A stretch of DNA of 64,000 nt from Pelecanus crispus (Eukaryota > Chordata > Aves > Pelecaniformes > Pelecanidae): the NCBI RefSeq assembly GCF_030463565.1, contig NC_134643.1, positions 82,333,721 to 82,397,720 of the forward strand, written 5' to 3'. The notes below the pieces were generated by a model. That model did not search any database and was not told the DNA's origin. It saw only the letters and a program-made list of their open reading frames with translations. Numbering within the stretch: position 1 is the first letter of the stretch; each line of letters opens with the position of its first letter. The position numbers and the translations under genes were made by a program. Below, piece after piece: positions 56,801-64,000 of this stretch.

Positions 56801-59800
56801 AGAGCATGGGGCTAGTAAAGAGGCTGTGTGTGGTAAGAGAATAGGTGTATTTAAGGAAATGGGGTTTAAATGAGAATTTAATTACTCGTTTTTGGCCTCA
56901 TATCTGAGCAAGAATAACATGAAAACCTGAAATTAAGCACTTGTTGCATTCCAATACGGGGAAGAATGCCTCCAGTATTTGAAAATAATTCGAAGATAAA
57001 TAGAATTAATACTTAACATATAAAAGAGGCAGCTAATGTTTTGACAGACAAGCCTCCTCCTCAGAGCCAAGAACATGCATTACCTAAAGGAGGAAAATCC
57101 TCATTTGTACTGAAGGTTGCCAGGAGTCATAATTAAAGAACAAAATTAGTCGAGGTGAGGATGGAATGAAGAGTAAAAAGATTGTTCCTTCTTAGATAAC
57201 TGTGCAGGCGTTGCAGAAGGAGCACACAGTTTTGACGATTTTTTTTTTCTTGATCTGTCCCTATGTCCATCAAAACATTCACTGCTGGTTCCCTTACATT
57301 AAAAATAAAAATAGAAATGTCCCACAGCACAAGTTGTTCTGCCATAGGTGGAAATACGCCTGCTTGCCCTCTGTCGTGTAGAGTCTCTGATGTCTAATTA
57401 GGGGTGAGGTGTTTTTGTGCTATTTTAGCAAGTCCATCACTGGGGGCATCATTAAAGTTTCTTTCCTCTCCTTTGCCACCCACTTGCACAAAGTGCGAGG
57501 GTTTGTACTAACTTGCATACAACTGCCCCTCTGTCACATATGATGGAAATTTCCTAAGCAGTTGAAAAGCTCCTGGGAGGGTGAAGGGGAAGGGCAGATA
57601 ACCGGAGACATACGGTCCCACCCACACGCTGTATGGTTGCATAAGGCTCATTTTTGCAGGAAACTAGGCTGAAATTTTGCAGAGGATTGGACCCGTTTGC
57701 AGGAGATTTATTATTCTGATGTTATTAATGCAGCACTCTGGCAACAGTTACCCAGATGTTCCCAAAAGGCAGGGAAGAGTAGATAACAGCAGTGCCATGG
57801 CCAGAGAAATGGTTAACTGGAAAGGAAAAACTGAGGTATTTTTCTGTCAGAGAAAAACAGCGTCTCGCTTGGATATATAAAACACACAGCCTTCTCCACC
57901 TTACGTGCCTTTCATAGCGGCAAATGTGTAAATCTTTTCTTCCAGAAAGGAATCCAGATGCTCACTTACTTTAATTCAAGTGAAGATAAAATGGCCAAAT
58001 TTTCTCTGCCTGGAACATCTGCAGAAATGCCACTGAGGGATTTTGGCTTGTTGTTTTAGATAGAAAATTGCAGAAGTCCTCCCATTTTTTATTTTTTGAG
58101 GTTGGACCAAAAATACATTCAGCAGTCATAAGCTGTGGCATATTAATAGAAAGATTTTCTCTATAAAATGTCCACTCCTCCTAGAGGCAGATTTATACTA
58201 CATAATCCTCCATTTCAAAGGCTAAGGTCACCACCAAACATGTCAGCCCACCAGGATATCGTAACACATAAATTATGTAATCAATAGCACATGCTTTCCT
58301 CCTTTCTTTACCAATTAATGGATTTTTGGAGTAGAGAGCTTGACTTACATTGTTCCAATCATGTTGGACGGGGAAACCCATCAGAAGGAGGATTAAGCAA
58401 AAAAACAGTTTTCAAATAATCGGTATAAGGCTGGTGTTCAAGATGTTCACATCAATTCTTTTTTGCGCAGCGTTCAGCAAGTGCACAGGAGCATCAGCTG
58501 TACTTCCGGTTCTGCTTCATGCCTTCTGACAATTTTATTAATTCTTTAGAAAAATGAATGTGTGTACTACCAGAAGATATTCCAGCTTTTTTTTTTTTTT
58601 ACTTCATCTCAGATTTGTAACATGTTTCCGTGCCAACGTACTTCTCATAAAACCATCTCATTATCCTTTACCTCCTCCGTTCTTCCTGCAGATTCTGATT
58701 AGAGCATTCTTCTAATTTTGAATGGGATTAGGGCCAGAGGATGAGATAGTGAGTGATTTATATCAGTTGATGGGATATTTCCTGCTCTTACCACGATGTT
58801 TTTGTATAAATTAGGTATTTCTTTGTCAAGGTAACGGGAGTTTGTGCCTGGCTCAGGTCTTTACACTAATTATTCTTCCTATCTATTTACTTACTAAAGT
58901 ATAGGTATTTTGGGCTGAATTGTGAAACTCAGTGGTCACTTGTAAGGATAGTCCCACTGAATTAGTAGACGTACTTACTTGAATAGGGGCTTATCAGGGC
59001 AGCTTGGCTTAATTTCTGTTTGCTTGCAGTAAATATCCAGAGCAGCGTAAGCAATATTTCATGATGTTGATACCTGATCATGTCACATGAAAACATATTT
59101 TTAAAAGTGCATAGGAAAGAGAATCAAGCACAAGCTCATTTTCATTCTGGGTTTCTTAACTGTTGCAGGCTTGGCTTTGTCACCTTCACTTTCTGCTTAG
59201 GATTTCTTGGATATACAGTTAATGTTCTTAAATTAGAAAAAGAGAAAGAGAAAGCAAACTCCCCAAAGTGAATAATTTCTGTGTTTATGTTATGTGAAGG
59301 ACCTTCCTGAGTCCCAGGCTGGTTCATCAACAAGTTTCCCAGAATATATTTCCTAAGGCAGCCAGAAAGGCATCAGGGGCTAGCCTCTGTCTAGAGTGAT
59401 CCCTTGAAGGAAAGCTACACCCCGGTAGGTTGCTGTCAGCAGAGGTGAGACTCAAGGAACCGGTTTTCGTTCCAGAGGGACATGTACTCTTAAGGAATAG
59501 TCCCATTCCTTTTGTATTCTTGTAGCAATGGTTGACCACCGTTAATGGAAGATATGCTGTACGATGCTTGACAAAAGCAGAGACTAAGCATGTGAGTAGG
59601 AAGGAGGTTAGTGGGCTTGGAGGCATTGCTTCCCTAGCAATGGCTGGTTGGCAGCAACTGACCTTTTGTGAGCTAGAAGCTTTTGGAGAGCCCAGAGGTT
59701 GGGAAGACAGTCCCCTCATAGTTTGTCCATCGTCTCCCCCCATCCCCTGACTGAAATGAGACTTTTCGCTTCTTTCTGTCATGGTCCAGGCTCATGGATG

Positions 59801-62800
59801 AACCACAAAGGTGGAGTTTTCAAACCCTAAAAAGTGTCCCCTGAGCCTGCCCAGACTGAGGTTTCTGGGAAGCTTATAACATGATTGATTTGGACAAAAT
59901 CACACAGGGGCAGCAGGAGGCCAGGTTTTGACTGCACAAATGCCATATTCCTTTTCCAGTGTGCGGAGCCATTACAGGATCCCCCAAACAGCTCCTTTCA
60001 TAGTCTGTAACGGGCAAAAATGTGTTTTTCCCATAGCCCTGTGCTGAGAAGCGACTGAACCATTTTGCTGAAGCTTTCCCAAAAACCACTTAGCCTGGGG
60101 CAGACAGCATGCATGGAAAAAATCCATCCCAAACAGCTGAAATTTGGCAAAGTTGAAGGCAAACTGAAACACATTCTTCTCAAGGAAAAGTGTTGGGTGA
60201 CCTCTGATAGGCAGAGTTCCCCACTCCACCTAGCTGAGACACACAGGCAAAGTATCCATCTTACCATCTGCGCTCGTCAGCTTGGGTGTATGTACTCCAA
60301 ACAGCGAATTTTATGTATAAAAATATACACCCTTCTCTATATACATGCTGCATAGCTCCCTGCTATGCAGGATTCCTGGCCGCAGATCAGTTGCATCACT
60401 CCCCTGATGTCATCCTGGCATATACCACCTCCAGCATTCTTCTCTGCCCGGGCGAACGGTATAGTCCAAGACTGTTTTTTCTTGGTCTTTCCCCAACCCT
60501 CCCCCCCCCCCGGGCTGGTTGCTGCCACTGCAGAAAATCAAAGGCAGCCTCACACATTTGTCTCTGTTTTTCATTTTGTTTTGCTGCAGAAGTTAAAAAG
60601 AAAAGCTTTGGAAGGACTTTCTTCAGCACAAGTGAGGAAGCAGCTGTTTACCATGAAAAAAGACCATAAGTTTGTGCTTCCTGAGCTAGGAAGTAGCTGC
60701 CGTCACCACCACTATGGTTTCTTTAGACGTTTCTTGTGGCCTGCTCTGACACTGTGGCACACAAGGCTGGAGGACAACGCTGGGGTGGGGATAGGAGACT
60801 AGGCAAAGTCATGTGGCTGTGACTCACTGGAAGTTATTTTTCAAAACCTTTACTGAGACCGTATGTCCAACAGTCCATGCCAAGCCCTGTAAGAAATCTA
60901 CCCTGTGTTATAGTTTCCTTGAAAGAAGAGTGGAAGGAGCAAATGCTGTGGGAATGTCAGTCAGCAAAGCCTGTGAAACTAGTGGCTATGCCACAAGGAT
61001 GGGATGTTTTGCTGTTTGTGCAAAAGTCAAGAGAGCAAAACCACGGTGATCCACCATCAGTTTTGGCACACAGTTAAAAACTGTCTGTGTCCTTTTTCTA
61101 GATAAATGGTACTCAGCAAAGGTGCCACAGGTGACCCTCGCACCGCATGTGCACAGACAGAAAGTCCCTGTGGGGGGGTTGGCAGGACCTCCTGCAGTCA
61201 GGGGCAAGTCATTCTGGGAAATGGGCTTTACAAACATTTCCTCCTCTTTGCACAAGCAGAAACACAACAACACAGGAAGGGTTGCTCTCGTTTCCCAATT
61301 TATGCCCACTTGCTTCCCCATCTGGGCATTGGCGCTGATGGGCTCCCACGCCTCTCTGTCAGTGCTCAGTGGGCTGTGGCAGCGTTACATGGGGCAGTGT
61401 TGAGCAGACACCAGCACAGAGGATATGTAAGAAGGTTGATTGTAGCAGTAACTGGATGTCTCAGTGTTAGCCCATGGTAGTGAGAGACAGGCACATCATT
61501 AGTGACAGACAGATTAGATCTTTTTGGTGCCTGAGGCATTCACTTGCTGTGATTTTGCAAGAGGCATTGCTTCACTTCATGTGCTCATCCTCATGATAGT
61601 CCTTTGAGGTCTTTATTCATAATGCAGGAGTACCACAAAACATAACCATTTGCCCCAGGCAGTTGGGAACCAGCTGCCTGCAATACTGCCTGGTCCAGAG
61701 AGGAGGATCATCCCTGTCCGTCACCGTGGTCAGAGGGTGTTCTGCAATGTGGCCTCCCCACAGCTGCCCAGGTTGGTCCCATCAGCCCTGCCTAGGATGA
61801 CATGGCCTCTTTCCTTGTCCTGATCCGGTGCAACTGCTGAAGTGTGGCTGTAGAAGACGACTAGGCAGGGAGGCTGGGGCAGGAGGTACATACCTGCACC
61901 TGGCATGTGTGGCCTAATGTCATGGGTCTCCGAGCGTGCGTGGGGCTGTGAAACCCGCGTCAAGAGCTGTGTAGGCATTTAAGGTGTCTCCATATATCAT
62001 GTTCTTTGTGGGATCTCCATTCAGTGGTGCTTTGTGGCTCTGTATGGCGATGGGGAAGGCAGGCATCTGCCACAACGGTGTGGGACTCCTCTGAGGGCCA
62101 AAGACCTGTTGCCTGTTGGTTATTTTCGAGGCTGTGGAAGAAGTGTGTTGCTGAACAAAGATTTGAGGGCCAGTGTCACCTGCTGTAGGCTGGTGTTTTA
62201 CCTATAACCTATTCTTCCTTCTTTCTTACAAGCCTCTGCATGCAGTAGGGTATGACAGAAAGGGGGATATAAGCGCACGTCTCAGAGACATGATTTGGTG
62301 TAGTCTGATTTAGTAACTCCACTACTGCCACACCTGGAAGCAGGAAAGCAAAGAGAACCAGCTGTTGGTTTATCTCACTTTTCTTCTGCTCTGTCCACAG
62401 GAACTGGCTTTCCTCAGAAGATGCTTCCTGTACATCAGGCTCAACAGGGGCAGCAGGTGCATTTCACCTTGAGGTCCAGTGACCCACCTGGTGGGAAAAA
62501 CACCTTTTTCCATGGAAAATGAGGTAGCAGTGCTAGACAATGACTGCCACAAAAGTGTCATTGAGGGGCTTGGGATTGCTGTCCCTGCCACACTAAAGTA
62601 GCACACAGCAGCGAAGACCACCTATGCAGTGGTGTAGATCAGCCAGGCCCATGGAACCAACATGAGCCGTGCTGGCTTACACCAGCTCAAAGGCCACCCC
62701 TGGAAGCAGCCACCCTGTAGCACACGCTTTTAACATCCTTCCGGCCATTGCTTGCACAAGGTACCAAGACATGCCATGTGAGGACCGTAGACACCTGTGA

Positions 62801-64000
62801 GCAGCACGGCCGGCACGACACTTTGTCTCAGCTTCCATTTAATTTCCCTCTTAGCAAGGAAATCTTTCTCTTGAAACTGAAGTTTCACAATGAATGTACA
62901 TTTGCTGAGATAAGCTTTGCGGGACAATTTAGTTTCATATACTGCTGAAAACACAGCTAGCTGAGCATATTTCTGAGTATTTTCTTTCTCTTTTCAGTGG
63001 GGGCAAGGGGGTGAAGTGTTATATGTGGAAAAGAAACATAATGTAGTTACTTTTTTTTCCCCCTGAAGGTCCTGGTGACAAGTCCTTGAAGGACGCAGAA
63101 GTAACTGCATGCCAAGGCAACCCAGGAGACCAGGTTTCGGAAACCAAACCCAGAAGCCTTTTCTGGAGAAAGGGGAGAATACAGGAAGAAAAGGCTTTTA
63201 CATAGGAAGTAACAAATTAGCAGGACCCAAAGATTGTCCGGAGGGAGGGAGGAAGCTGAGGGGTGGCTGGTGCATTTACAAGCTGTTCTGAACAAGGTGC
63301 CGAACCCCCTGGGAAGCCATTTGGGGTTAGCCAGTGATCCCGTTGCAGCCATGCTTCCCACTTGGAGACAGCTGGGGTGCACAAGGGATGATGCCCTTTC
63401 CCTGTGGGCAGTTCACACTCTACCTCCGGCTGGCCAGTTTACATTGCTGGCTAATTGGGAAGAGCAGTAGTTTCCTCCTTAGTTTCCCCTCCCCATGCGC
63501 TTGCAATGAGAGTGGAAGTAAGGTGCTGGAGTCCTTCCTTTCTTCTCGGGGCTGGGATCCTGGACCCGTGGGCTCGAGCTGAGCCCCTACGGCCCTGGAT
63601 GGAGAAGTAGCCGGAGACAAATGAGGAAGCAGTGGGTTGAGCAAAAACCTTGTGCTATAGAAATCTTTTTTCCAGAAAACCGGGGAAGGAGGGTGTGGGG
63701 GGGTGAGGCAGGACACCAGCCACTGGGTTGCAGCAGCAAAGTGTTTTCATTGTGATGCAAATATCTTAATGTAATTTGGGTCAGGTTCAGGTTCACCCAG
63801 TTCTTGTGGCTAGAACTGAAACCAGAAAGTCTTCGCTTTTGCTCACAGCTCTCAATACTCTCCCCCCTCGCTGCGATCCCAGAGCTTGTTTTGTGATAGG
63901 GCTTTTTCCCTGTCTCTAGAGAGGTGCTGTTTGGTGGAGCACATCACCGACCTTAGTCAGCTAGGTGGTTGCCGTGCTCTTCTCCCCCTCTCTGGTGGCT
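50856..64000. other. Non-genic stretch to the end of the window
   Basis: Across 13 kb I see no exon chain, known protein motif or RNA gene. The part from about 56.85 to 59.3 kb is relatively AT-rich with little obvious repeat and may hold conserved non-coding elements. A phrase near 61594-61611 (TCATGATAGTCCTTTGAG) resembles an old MIR/L2-type repeat, and one near 53646-53659 (TAGGTGCCTAAATC) resembles the fossil repeat near 3099. A C12 run occurs near 60501. Confidence 0.5.

Noticed and set aside
45240..64000. APOLD1 or DDX47 coding exons, expected downstream by synteny
   Set aside because: I found neither a long APOLD1-like coding frame nor DEAD-box motifs in any frame of this stretch.
1..64000. 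CRISPR array, prokaryotic operon, phage or defence system
   Set aside because: No direct-repeat/spacer array, ribosome-binding-site pattern or compact gene cluster exists. All recognisable elements are vertebrate.

Overview
This window looks like a bird genome, most likely a neoavian species. The grounds are several copies of the CR1 LINE with the avian 3' tail (ATTCTATG repeats), a solo LTR of a type I recall from neoavian genomes, and one unmistakable vertebrate gene, CDKN1B (p27Kip1), on the plus strand. No prokaryotic feature, CRISPR array, operon or defence-like gene cluster is present. I found no convincing undescribed system. The most informative content is the regulatory architecture of CDKN1B and unusual low-complexity DNA clustered around it.

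Layout. Positions 1-36.7 kb are mostly non-genic sequence upstream of CDKN1B. They hold CR1 fragments (8.39-8.77, 14.82-14.98, 17.45-17.85, 18.36-18.65 and an old decayed copy at about 20.94-21.80 kb), a complete solo LTR with its 5-bp target duplication (9875-10445), faint older amniote repeats, and simple repeats. From about 36.7 to 40.5 kb lies a CpG island carrying the CDKN1B promoter, 5'UTR, coding exons 1 and 2 and both introns. The last exon is entirely 3'UTR and runs from 40459 to about 41.71 kb. From about 42.1 to 45.2 kb there is a second, extremely GC-rich island with no believable reading frame. By position, just downstream of CDKN1B, it is a candidate promoter for the next gene (APOLD1 in human synteny) or for a non-coding RNA. 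From 45.2 to 64 kb I see no gene, only a 21-bp minisatellite, one CR1 fragment and homopolymer tracts.

How the parts work together. CDKN1B encodes a 198-residue CDK inhibitor with the known functional sites conserved. Its 3'UTR keeps two perfect miR-221/222 8-mer sites and a Pumilio site between them, the arrangement described for the human Pumilio/miR-221/222 switch. Its 5'UTR has a single upstream ORF and a purine/CGG tract just before the start codon. Seven G or C homopolymers of 17-25 nt, together with Z-DNA-like CG runs and a GCTCA pentamer array, flank the gene. Most of the long reading frames in the GC-rich zones are compositional artefacts and are not annotated.
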